Of a stretch of DNA of 64,000 nt, positions 23,982 to 34,560 are shown one piece after another. Numbering within the stretch: position 1 is the stretch's first letter; each line of letters opens with the position of its first letter. Under the pieces are notes generated by a model, which was not told the DNA's origin, made no database searches, and saw nothing but the letters and a program-made list of their open reading frames with translations. A program made the position numbers and the translations under genes. This DNA comes from Avena insularis (Eukaryota; Streptophyta; Magnoliopsida; Poales; Poaceae), in assembly GCA_023614405.1 (NCBI GenBank), contig CM042687.1, positions 235,192,292 through 235,256,291 on the forward strand, written 5' to 3'.

Positions 23982-23996
23982 GTGCAAGTGGGAGAC
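23982..23996 (+). other. Copia-2 polypurine tract
   Basis: GTGCAAGTGGGAGAC lies directly before the 3' LTR. The same sequence precedes the Copia-1 3' LTR (minus strand, 40893-40910). Confidence 0.85.
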
Positions 23997-25649
23997 TGAA
24001 GGGAATATGCCCGAGAGGCAATAATAAAGAGGTTATTATCATATTCCTTATTTATGATAAATGTTTATTTTACATGTTATAATTGTATTAATACGGAAAC
24101 GTTAATACATGTGTGTTTAATAAACAAAAAGGAAGTTCCTAGTTATGCCTCTCTTATAAACTAGCTCGTTGATTAACATGATGATCAAAGTTTCCTGATC
24201 ATGGACATTGGATGTTGTTAATAACGAGGTCACAACATTAGTGTAATGATGTGATCAACATTCATCCGAAGTATAGCATTACGATCAAAGTCATTGAGTT
24301 TATATTGCTATAACAACTTACGAAGTGATCCTAATCCTTAGACCATGAGATCATGTCAATCACTAACACCGGAAGAGTTTCTTGATGACATCAAACGTTA
24401 CACCATAACTGGGTGATTATCAAGATGGCTTCAGAACTACTAAAGTGTTATGTTGAGACCCATGGATCGAGAGTGGAATTTGTTCATCCCGATGATGGAT
24501 AGATATGCTCTGGGCCCTCTCGGTGATATCACATTGATTAGCTTGCAAGCAAGTGATTTGATCACTAGAATGTTATATCACGGGAACGAGAAAAGAGTGC
24601 ATGTCGGTAACGAGATCAAACTAGGTATGGAGATACCGTTGATCGAATCTTGTACATGTAATATATCGTGAAACAAAGGGATTAAGATACTAGCGTAAAA
24701 GGTTCACACGATCACAGAAGTCATCGTTGAATGTGTGGGAGTCAGTATGGATCTCCAGGTCCCGCTACTGATTATTGATCGGAGAAGGGTCTCGATCATG
24801 TCCGCATTATTCGTGAACCGTAGGGTGACACACTTAAGGGATGCCGACACCATTCGGAGCAAATGATATGCCAGAAAAAGAAAAGGAAAGCGCAGGAATT
24901 TATTTCACTAGACACCGGAACTGTTTCGATTGAAATTGCTGAAACTGGTTCTGCATGTGAAATGGAATACTAGCAAGGGGTGTTATGTGAATGTTTGTTA
25001 ATTAAAGTAATTAACAAAATTCTGAATAAATAAATAAAAGAGTTTTATTTAAATGAGAGCTTGCATTAATTTTGGTGGAAAATTAATGCATGTGAGTGGA
25101 ATTGTGAGTGGAGAGGTTTTTATGTGAGTGGAGCTTCCACCACATGAATGAGGGAGAGGTGGGGCTCCTCCATGGCGGCCATTCCCCTTGGGCTGCCCCT
25201 CCCTATAAAGGACCCTCCTCTCACTTGTCTCTCACACCTCCTCGCGAAGGATCTCTCTCCCCCTTTAGAATTTCCCCATGGTCTCGGATCAGCGAGATAC
25301 ATGTTCCTGGTGGCTTTTTCTGGAAGGATTTGTTGCTTCCGCTGCTTCGTTGGAGCGAGGGCGCGGAGGTTGTCGGGGTACCCGTACGTGTGTGCGATCA
25401 CGGATGCACCACTGCTTTGAGGTGCTGGACTTGATCGTGCTGGACCAGATGGACTTCATCACGATCTTGAGATCGGTAAGCGTTCGTCTACATCATCCAT
25501 GAGTACAACCTCGTTAACACTATTCCTTCTTCGAGGGTATGTATTCTATGGATGTATATCCACCCGTTGCTTGTATCTAATAGATAGATCTTGGTACATA
25601 GTTGTTCCCATCGTAGGAATTTTTTGTTTTCTATGCTGGGAACCCTACA
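23997..25649 (+). repeat. Copia-2 3' LTR
   Basis: A 1653-bp LTR with the same borders as the 5' copy. Small deletions occur near 25165-25210 (for example CTATAAAGG in place of CTATAAAAGG). It ends CCCTACA at 25649, followed by the duplication AAAAG. Confidence 0.92.
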
Positions 25650-25764
25650 AAAAGGACATGCACACAACATAGCACCACGTGCTAGTACATATAAACTTTA
25701 CAAAGGGCACTACGAGCCCACTCGAATAAATACAAATTTTACATTAAATTTTTCTTTACAGGAT

Positions 25765-26566
25765 CTACCTATTCTGGAGCATTACATTCACCCGCTGCTC
25801 GAACAGATCTATGATCTCTTCAGCATGCTGCGCCACAACCGCATAATGCGGGCGCATGTCCCATAGGGTGCCATCCGGTCGAAGGGGCGGCCCAGTCGCC
25901 ACCTTCGTGATATTGATATCACGCTGATGCAGCCGAACGAGTGACAAGGCAGCCTTCACCCTAGAAATCAGCTGATGCCACACCAACTCTTTGATGTGGC
26001 CTACGTCCTGAAATTTCGCAAGAATACCCAGGAAGGTAGAAGGCGCAGCATCCAAGGGGAACATGACAGCCCAGATATCCGCCAATGATGACCTCGCCTG
26101 CCTCAGCACATGAAGAACCTGGTTCACGCGATCTTGCACCGTCACAAGGACGATGGCTTGAGCACGGTCCATCCAAAAGAAGCCACCAGCCTTCAGGTCT
26201 TGCTGCGTTAAACAATTCATCCGAATGGCGACACGCTCCTTCGCTTCCTTCGGAATGATATTCACACCTGCAGAACGCACGCAATGAGCAAGCATATAGA
26301 ACTACACCCGGAAGAACAGCAGTTTGCGAAGACTCACATTGCAGTTGCTCGCCCATTTGCCACAACTCCCCCATCAAGAACTCCTCCCTAGTAGTGGCTC
26401 GCTCAGCCTTCGAATTCCACACATTTGCCTGGCCTCGAATGCTAAGGATGTCCTTCTCTAAGCTTCGGACACGATCACGAAGAAAAGCCAACTACGACGC
26501 ATCATCCAAGGATGGTCGCGGCTCAGGAGCAGTCGGAGTGACAACAGGAAACTCACCCGAAAGACC
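25765..26566 (-). pseudogene. Gypsy-1 antisense block B
   Basis: This is the second antisense coding block, homologous to Gypsy-2 59931-60738. It begins at a splice-acceptor-like TTTAG/GG at 26567-26568. A coiled-coil-type segment (RDRVRSLEKDI ... REEFLMGELWQMGEQLQ, 26491-26320) is followed by an intron-like gap. A conserved segment then runs from about 26268 to the stop at 25765 (KERVAIRMNCLTQQD, GGFFWMDRAQAIVL, PPLRPDGTLWDMRPHY, EEIIDLFEQR, ending QNR). I do not recognise a family. A stop breaks the first exon just before residue LAFLRDRV. It could be a separate gene or the 3' end of block A through a splice I cannot see. Confidence 0.6.
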
Positions 26567-26733
26567 CTAAAGGAAAATAAATCAAGCATGAAGATTACAA
26601 AGCATTTCTGGCAGCAGCTCGAAATATAATATTATACATTGAAGCCACCTTGTGGCATAGTCGGGCTTGTTCATCAGCAAAAGATTACAACAGGAAGCAA
26701 AAGAGAAAACTACATCATCTATATTACAAAGGC

Positions 26734-29375
26734 CTACGCCCCCGCATCCGGGGTGGCCTCGGAGCCAGACTGCCTTCTCTTGGCCTCCTGTTGCTGCTTC
26801 TCCGCATAATCAGCCAGGAGATCAATGAGCTTAGGCCCATAGCGCTTACAGCGAGAGGCAAAGAGGGCAAAAGCTACCTCCAAGCCATCTGCAGCCGTTG
26901 GCATCTGGTACGTGATGTGCGGTAGGTCCAGCTCAGCTCCGAACGCCATCGCCAGCCCCATGGAGGCGCCGATGCCCTTCTTCTTGCTCTTATACTCCGC
27001 CAGAGCTTCCTCTGACAGAGCATCCGCAAGGGCATCGACATCTTCAAGGGAAACCTCCTTGTAGAAGAACGTGAGCACTTCTTTGTCCTTCGCCAAGGAG
27101 CCAGCGTCAGCGGCGCAGTGACCTTCAACCGCCGCGGTAGCATCAGCCAACGCATCTCCATGCTCCAGCGCACCATGATCAAGCGTGATGCCTCAAGCAT
27201 CTGAAACAAAGAAGAAAATCACTCGAATGAGAAAGGACAAGACGTAGTCGAAAAAACACAAAGACCCAAACAAGTCAAGGGAAACTAACCAGAAATAGCT
27301 TTGGCTGCAGCCATAAGCTTATCCACCATCTCCTTCTCACGGGCAGCTGCTGCAGCCATGTCCTGCTCCTCGCGATTGGCAGCCTCCTTCTGCAAGCGCT
27401 CCTTGGCCTCCGCAGCATCTGCGGCCTTCTTCTCCGCCCAACCAAGTCTCTTCTCGAGAGCATCCAGTCTTCAGAGAGCCACAATATTTTCATCTGCAAC
27501 ATGAAGAAAAACCTGATCAATACAGGCAAATCCTTGGGACAGACAAACTAAAACAAGGTGAAAAGTGACGTACCTTGAAGCTGCTGCAGGCTAGCCTCCA
27601 GCGCCAGGTGCTACTGAATAAGGAGGTTGGCGCTGTGCACCAAGGGCTACAGAAGAAACAGAAACAAAAGAGCAAGAAATCATCCAAAAGGTCTCGGGGG
27701 CTCCCCCAAGGAGTAAAACAGACAGTACTTACATGTTCAGGCATGGACTCCGAAGGTCTACATGTTGTCTTCTGAGCTACGACTGCCCGAGCCTCTCGCC
27801 TGGAGGAGTTCGGGTCATAGTCCTCAGAGTCGGCCACCACCTAGGGGATAGAAGCCGTCAGCTTTGAATCCTCTATAACCTCCTGGGTTCCCCCATCAAG
27901 GTACTCCTCCGAAGAATGGCTGCAAGTAAAGTTTTGATCAACAACAACTCACACTACTAAGAAAGACGACAGAAAAAAGACTCAGGTGCAGTCACTTATG
28001 ACTCGATGTCTGATAAGTTGAATACATGAGCCGCCTTCTCCTTCTTCTTCTTGGCCGGCGGGTGCAGAGCCACCGCCCGAAGGGGCATAGCAGGGAAAGG
28101 GTGCTCGAGGAAGGACCGACCCCTTGAAGTTGGCGGGGAAGACGCATCCGAACACTCGCTCCAAGAGCACTTTCGGTTTCGCCCTTCGCTCGGCTCGGGG
28201 GCTTCCAAGGTCGGAGATTGCGCCGAAGGAAGCTCGGACTCAAAGTCCACCTCCTCATTGTACGACGCTTCTGTATACTTCTCAGGAAGAGGAGGCATAG
28301 ACCCCGTTACCTTGAGGCGCTGCAAGCTAAAGGAAAAGGGAAACAAGATAAATAATAGTAGCAAACAACAAACACTTGAAAAAGCGCTACGCGCACGAAC
28401 AAGTATCACCTGGGGAACCCCTTTAGTTGCGCTAAAAGGAGGGGTCAAAGATTTCCCCGGGAGGTCCTCATCGACTTTGGCCTTCAGGAGGGGACGAAGG
28501 GCCCTATCCAGGTCACCCAAAGACAATTCTTCGGATGAAACCCTCGTCGGATTGCTGGAGCCAGCATAGAGGAACATTGGGTGCACCCTCGCTTGGAGTG
28601 GCTGCACCCGGCGCTCGAGGAAGGTGCGGATGATGTCGACACCATTGACCTTTTTGCCCGACACCAGCTGAAGAGCCTCCACCCACTGGTAAAGCCTCTC
28701 CACCTCTTTGGATTCACCTTCCAGGATGTGGTTCTTCCATGATCTCTTTCGGATGATCTGCTAGGAGGAATCGAAGGGGGCAAGCCCATATTGCTGACCA
28801 TCCAGCTTAGCATCACGGATGTATAACCACTTTCGGCGCCATTGCTGGACGGACTCGCAGATAGAAAAGGAGAAGAATTGTACAGAGGAGCGGATGGAAA
28901 TGATGAAGCCGTCGAGCGGATAGACTCCGCCGGTGCCGGAGTGCCTCTTCACGGAATAGAGCTTCCGGAAGAGGCCAAAGTGCGGCTCGATACCGAGCCA
29001 GCACTCGCAAAGAGTTATGAAGCAAGCGATGTGAAGAAGAGAATTGTGATACAAATGATGCAATTGAATCCCGTAGAAGAAGAGGAGTCCACGAAGAAAA
29101 TCGTGAAAAGGGAGAGAGAGACCATAGATGACAAATGCATAAAACATCACCTGAAACCCTTCGGGTGGGCGGGGGATTACCTCATCACCAGGAAGGATGG
29201 CGTCCTCCTTGTTCTGGGGAATCAACCCAAAATCACGCAGCTTGCGCAGATCCCCGTCGCGCATCTCTGTGCGCCTCCACCCGCCGTCAGTGATGCGGGC
29301 CGTCGCGGCAACCTTCTTGCCGCCGGAGGCGGTGCTCGAACCAGCTCCGGTGGTGGTTTTCTTTGGCTTGCCCAT
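26734..29375 (-). pseudogene. Gypsy-1 antisense gene A (Transposase_28-like, spliced)
   Basis: This antisense gene lies between pol and the 3' LTR. Six exons align with Gypsy-2: about 29375-28410, 28319-28000, 27919-27733, 27646-27574, 27493-27290 and 27200-26734. Most borders are GT/AG. Exon 1 starts MGKPKKTTTG and carries the PF04195-type segment (GDEVIPRPPEGFQVMFYAF, LHHLYHNSLLHIACF, CECWLGIEPHFGLF, WLYIRDAKL). Middle exons are acidic and low complexity. Exons 5 and 6 look coiled-coil, and exon 6 ends SGSEATPDAGA. Damage: a stop near 28763, a frame problem in exon 5, and the exon 2 donor changed from GTAAGT to ATAAGT at 27999. PF04195 is a domain of unknown biochemistry known mainly from Gypsy-type elements. 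The role in the life cycle is unknown. Confidence 0.75.
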
Positions 29376-29853
29376 CATGCGGCGTCGAGTGCGGCAGTGT
29401 GCATGGACAAAAGAAGAGGGAAAGATGCGAAGAACTTCTAGTGCACAGTGGAGGAAAGCAAAGCTCGTGAAAATGGAGGCAAGAAAGATGAGCAAATGGC
29501 AAAGGGTAAAAGAAAATCACTGTTTACCCACAATATTAAAGGAGGAAGACGACGCACACGAGCCGTTGATCCAGAAGCCCTAGCGCGCACCCCTAATCTA
29601 ACCCTACACGTGTCATCACAACAACGAACCATCGCCAGCACGCCGTCCACTATGCACGGAAATCGAGGAGATGCCATAATTTTCTCCACGTCTGCGCGTG
29701 ACTAGTCAACTTCAAGTCAGATAGTGGGACCCACGATCGTATCGTCGCATCATCTCTACTGCTGCAGACAGTTGAGATCACCAATCATCAGCACTGACGT
29801 CATCAAGGCCAATAGCAACGGATGAAAGTTTTCGGCTAATCATTCAAGTACTT

Positions 29854-30140
29854 ACTCGAATCTACAATTCGAGAAACTACTCGGGATCTACTCCTATAAG
29901 GATCGCTGGCCGCGCACCTGAGAAATGACTAAGGTAACTACACCTCGCAACTATCTTCGAGTACTACGTCGAGTCTGCGACTCCACTACGGACTCAAGGG
30001 CTACTCCCATAGGGAGCATCAGTTGAGCATCCGAAAAAATTGTGTCCTTCAGATCTATATTATAAATGACTGAATAAAAGTCTCTGCTCGAGTCTACGAC
30101 TCGAACAGACACTCCGGGGCTACTCCCATAGGGAGCGATG
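29854..30140 (+). repeat. Gypsy-1 3' region repeats around a polypurine-like core
   Basis: Three spaced units near 29854, 29968 and 30086 share the pattern TCGAGTCTACGACTCGA, then CTCGGGGCTACTCCCATAGG-like text, with a period of about 115-120 bp. A fourth partial unit just before the 3' LTR (about 32040-32077) contains the true polypurine tract. The rest of 29376-30248 holds no gene. Confidence 0.7.
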
Positions 30141-30248
30141 GCCATGCACCCTATGATTTTTTTGATAGCGATCCTTCAGATCAAATACGACACAAATATT
30201 TTTGGCAACTTTGCCCAAACCAATGCTAAGTGAGAAGCAATCTCCTTG

Positions 30249-31611
30249 TGTTGGGAATATGCCCTAGAGGCAATCATGTATGATGATATTTCCCATTGTA
30301 TTCATAAAGATATTAAGTTGTCCTTGTATAAACATCTGATGTCTATCATTGAATATGTGATTCGGTTATGGAACTATACATTCATGTTGTTTGTACTAAA
30401 TATCCTTGGTTATCGAGGTTGTGCTGGACACACAACTTAGACCAATGTGAAAGTCGGCTTGATGACTCGGTTCCACTTGTCATGGGCATAGAGATGCTAT
30501 TCTGACTTACACAGATTTGGCTAAAGAGTTTAGCGAGTCGGATTGACCCATATTGAGATACAACGAACAAGTTGTCATTTGTATATCTCAATCAATGTAA
30601 TCCTTAGACCTGAGGTTATTGCATAGTCCGAGTTGAGGATCACCGACTTAGGTTCTGTCAAACGCTGATCCATAATTGGGCAGTTATAAAGGCAGAGTTC
30701 GGGTTGACTGAGAATCAAGTTGCATGATGTGAATAACCAAGATGGGATTTTCCCCTCCACTCGGAGAGATATTCTCTTGGGCCCTCTCAGAAGATATGAT
30801 TCGGAAAGCATGGCCATGCACGACTCGGTTAAGTGTTAACAGAGGCGATCGACTAAGAGTTAGTCGAGTGAATCACTTATCTCAGATCGAGAAGAGAGTC
30901 GGACTATTTAAGGGATGACAAATATTCGCCTATAGTCTGACAAGGTATATCGTGAGGCAAAAGGGACTCGGACATAAGTCGCATTGGAAAGGCAAGTCTT
31001 CATGACTCTTTGGTACTTGGGAGTCGGCATGTTCTGCTAGGAGCCGCTACCGACTGATCGATTGTGAGTCGGACTCTAATCGTGTCTAAGTTGCCAAGAG
31101 CCTGCAGGGTCAAACACTTAAGAGCGGGAGCAAGTTCGAATTGGATCTGAACCGGAAATCTGGTTGGGTTAGACCCAAGCCAGATTTGGACTGAGTTAGT
31201 GAGTCGTACTCACAGTGACTGGTTTTATATGGGATTTAGTGAATGGGCCACGAGAGTTGAGCCCACGTTCACTCCCTATATATAGTGGAGCACAGTAACC
31301 CAGAAGGGTTAATCGTTGATCAGTTAGGTCATTCCATGTGTTGGAAACCCTAGCTCCAAAGAGTCTCGCCGTAATCGAACCTAGCGTCATTCGCCGGTGC
31401 TCCTCCTTATGCGTGTGGATACCAGCAGGTGTTGTACGATCAACACCGGGACGATCAGATCACAAAGGATCGCATCGCATCAATCGACGCTTCATCAGTA
31501 ATCCATAGCAATCGCGTCTAGTGGTAAACCTCGTGGCCTTCTACCTCAGCTAGATCTTGGGATCACCACGTTAGAGGAAAAAGTTTTGTTTTATATCTAT
31601 GTGCCCCAACA
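30249..31611 (+). mobile_element. Solo Copia LTR in Gypsy-1
   Basis: The 1363-bp unit begins TGTTGGGAATATGCCCTAGA and ends GCCCCAACA. CCTTG occurs on both sides (30244-30248 and 31612-31616). No internal region is present, so it is the product of LTR-LTR recombination within one element. A TATA-like CTATATATAG is near 31286. Its ORFs are noncoding. Confidence 0.92.
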
Positions 31612-32077
31612 CCTTGGCCACCCGAAACACCTCCGCGGTGACAAAACTTCGGATGTTGTGTCTGCAACGCAAAGATAAGACCTACAGATATCATCTGATG
31701 GCCTGGTAACGCACCTGACTGAGTTCTGCCAGTAAACTTCCATGTCAACAGGCACGATGAAAATCCTGACGGACGCGTTGGGTATATCACTTGACAATCA
31801 CTGGGATTCGACTCCTCTAATCCCTCAACGGCCTGAGTCGAATCACACCAGCAATCATTGCGAATTCGAGTCCAGGGACTCGAGTTTGATGAAGATCATA
31901 TTGTTTTGTCCTGTGACAGTTAACTGGCCCTGATCCATCGGGTGAGTCAAGCACACGCATCAACAATCTCAATGAACTAAACATTTTTCCTTGTAAAACA
32001 TGTTCAACTACATAGCACCCAAAAGATTGAAGAGTCTCCAGCCGAATCTACGATTCGACTGAACACTCGGGGGCTAC
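31612..32077 (+). other. Gypsy-1 3' noncoding region and polypurine tract
   Basis: No gene seen. It ends with CACTCGGGGGCTAC at 32064-32077, directly before the 3' LTR, which serves as the polypurine tract. Short inverted pairs such as CGAATCTACGATTCG (near 32043) also occur upstream. Confidence 0.7.
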
Positions 32078-32566
32078 TGAAATGGTTATACCCCACGGGT
32101 ACACAACATTGGTATACCTGGTCCAGCCCAATGATGGCCCACGTCAAGACACATGGCCTGTGGAGATTTCGTGTGGCCCAAGCCCATGATGTCTTCGGAT
32201 CCTTGGAGGACAAGTCTAGAGTAGATAGAATTTCAAAGGGCACCAACCCTAATTGTAACCGACTCTAACTAAGACCGGGACCTGCCTATCTATACAAAGG
32301 CCAGGAGGGTATGGCGAGAAGGATCTCTTCCACCATCGCGTACGTACCTCACGCCAGATTGCATCTGCGTACCCCTATAACCTTCGGTTCCGCCGTAATC
32401 AAGAGCAGACAAGCAAGAGTAGGGTTTTCCCTCCGGGGGCCTGAACCTGGGTTAACCTCATGTCCCGTGTTGCTTGGCTGTTAACCGTTCCGCGATCTCC
32501 AGTATCCCCATCTTCTCGAAAACCCAAGTCCATAACAATGGGCATTGACGAGATCAAACCTCGTCA
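32078..32566 (+). repeat. Gypsy-1 3' LTR
   Basis: A 489-bp LTR that starts TGAAATGGTTATACCCC and ends CCTCGTCA. The duplication GAAAC follows at 32567-32571. It retains about 35 bp that the 5' LTR lacks. Confidence 0.92.
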
Positions 32567-32571
32567 GAAAC

Positions 32572-32616
32572 AATAGCAAAAGTGTTCGGGAAAGTTTATA
32601 CGTTTTAGATGTATCA
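32572..32616 (-). repeat. LTR-X, part 2 (LTR start)
   Basis: On minus this reads TGATACATCTAAAACGTAT from 32616. It then runs through GAAAC into 10408 once Gypsy-1 is removed. It marks the point where LTR-X meets the CACTA-2 subterminal repeats. Confidence 0.6.
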
Positions 32617-32620
32617 ATAT

Positions 32621-32889
32621 GCGCCTCGAGTAGTTCAAGTACTTGAGTCGCATATGTAACTGGTGCGCCTCGAGTGAGGTGGGTGGGCCCAGTGGTGGTA
32701 GGTGCAATATAGGAGATGCATCACCTAATATGCGTCAATATTAGAGGCACATCTCAGTTACAAATACCTCCAGTAAGTGACGTGGGTCCGGGGGTGGTAG
32801 GCACCAAACATTCGAGATGCATCCACTACAATATGCGCCTCAGGTAATTTAAGTATACAAGGAGCATCTTGTATAGAATGCGCCTCGAG
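32621..32889 (+). repeat. CACTA-2 subterminal repeats (GCGCCTCGAG)
   Basis: GCGCCTCGAG occurs at 32621, 32665 and 32880, with GCGCCTCAGG at 32835. Partly inverted relatives lie between them (ACTTGAGTCGCATATG near 32641, AGAGGCACATCT near 32743). The motif family differs from the GACGATCC motif of CACTA-1, so two CACTA families are involved. Confidence 0.75.
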
Positions 32890-33407
32890 TAATTTGACCA
32901 TATTTTTCACTTTTTGCCACCTTTTTCACCTACACCCACTCACTTCTTTCTCACTCTTTCTCCTCCACACAAAGGAAGATCTGGTTGCCCCCTCCTCCTC
33001 CCCACCTTATTTTCTCCATTGTTTCACCATAGAAGCTTGCTAAACCTCTATTGGTTGACACACATATGTAAGTGAAAGATCTTGCACTTTTAGATCTACA
33101 AGATATCACTTTACTTCTCCTCCGGCTCTCCTACTCCTATTCATCATCGGAGGATGCGTGAAGGCGTTGTTGTATGTATGCATGTTATCAACGACACGAC
33201 TAGATTGTGTTGTGTGTTTCCTTTGTTTTGTGCAGGGATTTTATTTTGGGTTGCCAATGTTTCACCAGAATGTTGATTCCTTTTTGTTCCGGCAAATTTC
33301 TAGTACTTGGAGGATGTCCTCTTTTTATGGGAGGTCATGCTGATTTTTTCCGGCGATCTCAACGTCCATGCTCTAATTATTATTTTTCTCTTTGTATTAC
33401 CGTGTAG

Positions 33408-33980
33408 GCGACCATGGTCCGACCAATGAGCACACCCCCCTCGTGGATAGGTGGATGTTATGCGCGATGGCCGACATGGCACAGACAAACATGACGGAGA
33501 TAAGATGTCTGTGTCATGACTGCAAACTGATGTATTTGATAAAGCATGATTACGGAATGCTGGAGTCGCACCTACTCCGGCGTAGTTTCATGGATGGCTG
33601 CAAACTAATGTATTTGATAAAGCATGATTATGGAATGCTGGAGTCACACCTACTCCGGTGTAGTTTCATGGATGGCTACACTCGGTAGATAAGTGATGAT
33701 GAAGATGATGATTAGGATGTCAATAATGGTGAAGACGAAGATTAAGATACCGGGGGGTGATCATGAAGATCAAGTAGATGGCGTTGGGCGTGAACATGAA
33801 GATAATCAAGGTGGCGCCAGGCAGGAACATGAAGATCAAGGTGTCGGTCATGATTTGAGCTGGTTGCGAGACCCTCATTACCAAGAGCTGATTCTCAGGG
33901 AGACGAGTAATGCCAGAGCCACCGCTAGAGATAAAGCTAAGTCAGAGCAAATGGAGACAGACGAGTTACTCCATTGTTTG
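33408..33980 (+). pseudogene. CACTA-2 TNP2 transposase, N-terminal part
   Basis: The exon starts after an acceptor GTGTAG (33402-33407), with an ATG at 33414. A Transposase-associated (PF13963-like) zinc domain reads VDRWMLCAMADMAQ, then IRCLCHDCKLMYLI and ESHLLRRSFMDGYTR (about 33440-33690). The ATG and the domain are in different frames, offset at a C-run (33435-33440). A 78-bp in-frame duplication repeats the second half of the domain. An acidic linker with stops (TAG at about 33686, 33712, 33745) follows up to the Gypsy-3 insertion. The domain normally lies at the N-terminus of TNP2 and helps DNA binding. Confidence 0.85.
33521..33676 (+). repeat. 78-bp tandem duplication in TNP2
   Basis: 33521-33598 and 33599-33676 are two copies of a 26-codon unit that starts TGCAAACT and ends TGGATGGC. 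They differ at four sites, all G/A or C/T transitions. Confidence 0.93.
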
Positions 33981-34470
33981 TGATGGGGATATCTCGAGTG
34001 GGGTGTACCCAGCAGGACGTTTCTTACTGGCTCATATTGCCAGCGAGTGGGCCTGTAGGACGGCGACTGGATCACAACCCAAGAAGAAGCTAGGCGACTG
34101 GAAGCTCGAGGCCCAGAAGCGTATCTAGGCCCAGTCGGATTAGGTCAAGAACCCTCTGTGTCCTTATCCAACTCGATTGTAGATCTGTAAACCCTAGCGA
34201 GGTGACTCTATATAAACCTCCCTAGGGCACGCATAGAACTTACGTTCCATCATAGACCCCTTTGACTCGCCGCCTAGCCGGCAAGCTCGCACTTGTACTC
34301 TCTCATCAATAAAATCTAGAAGGAGTAGGTATTTACCCTCCGGGGGGCTGAACCTGGGTAAAACCATGTGTCTTTGCCCTCATCTCGCACCGCAGATGGC
34401 TGGCCGCCCTTGCCCATCATTCTACTACTTGCTGCAGATTACAGCACCTGTCGTGGCCATTCCCACGATA
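33981..34470 (+). repeat. Gypsy-3 5' LTR
   Basis: It starts TGATGGGGATATCTCGAG. TATA-like CTATATAAACC is near 34208. The end reads CCCACGATA where the 3' LTR has CCCATGACA, so the terminal CA is mutated to TA here. Confidence 0.9.
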
Positions 34471-34490
34471 GTGGCCCCCACCGTGGGGCC
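34471..34490 (+). other. Gypsy-3 primer-binding-site region
   Basis: GTGGCCCCCACCGTGGGGCC directly follows the 5' LTR. It resembles the TGGCGCCCACCGTGGGGC sequence of RIRE2-like rice elements, with one base changed in the conserved core. Confidence 0.7.
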
Positions 34491-34560
34491 TGGACGGGCA
34501 GGCCTGTGTTCTGCGGTGACACCCTACTTTCCAATCAACCAGACAATCGCCACCGGCCGC

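Larger units (their letters stand above)
17483..25649 (+). mobile_element. Copia-2, Angela-like LTR retrotransposon with decayed coding region
   Basis: LTRs at 17483-19159 and 23997-25649 start TGAAGGGAATATGCCC and end GAACCCTACA. AAAAG flanks both sides (17478-17482 and 25650-25654). A perfect initiator-Met primer site and a polypurine tract are present. The 4.8 kb interior shows traces of Copia pol in the right order but no ORF longer than about 100 codons. The terminal TGTTGG common in this group is changed to TGAAGG in both LTRs. It inserted in the spacer between pol and the antisense block of Gypsy-1, so it is younger than Gypsy-1. Confidence 0.92.
10409..32566 (+). mobile_element. Gypsy-1, Tat-lineage LTR retrotransposon with nested insertions
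   Basis: Complete outer boundaries are present: a 5' LTR at 10409-10875, a 3' LTR at 32078-32566, and the 5-bp duplication GAAAC on both sides (10404-10408 and 32567-32571). Removing Copia-2 and the solo Copia LTR leaves about 12.6 kb. Plus-strand order is gag, protease, RT, degenerate RNase H, second RNase H, integrase. Two antisense coding blocks then follow on minus before the 3' LTR. The dual RNase H and antisense genes downstream of pol place it in the Tat lineage (relatives: maize Grande, rice RIRE2, Retand, Ogre). All plus-strand ORFs carry stops. By eye the two LTRs differ at roughly 30 positions plus a deletion of about 35 bp in the 5' copy, so this is an old insertion. Confidence 0.92.

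Noticed and set aside
28411..29375. Reading the Transposase_28-like ORF as evidence for a DNA transposon
   Set aside because: Despite its name, the domain is associated with Gypsy-type elements. Here it lies within intact Gypsy borders in all three copies, with no terminal inverted repeats around it.
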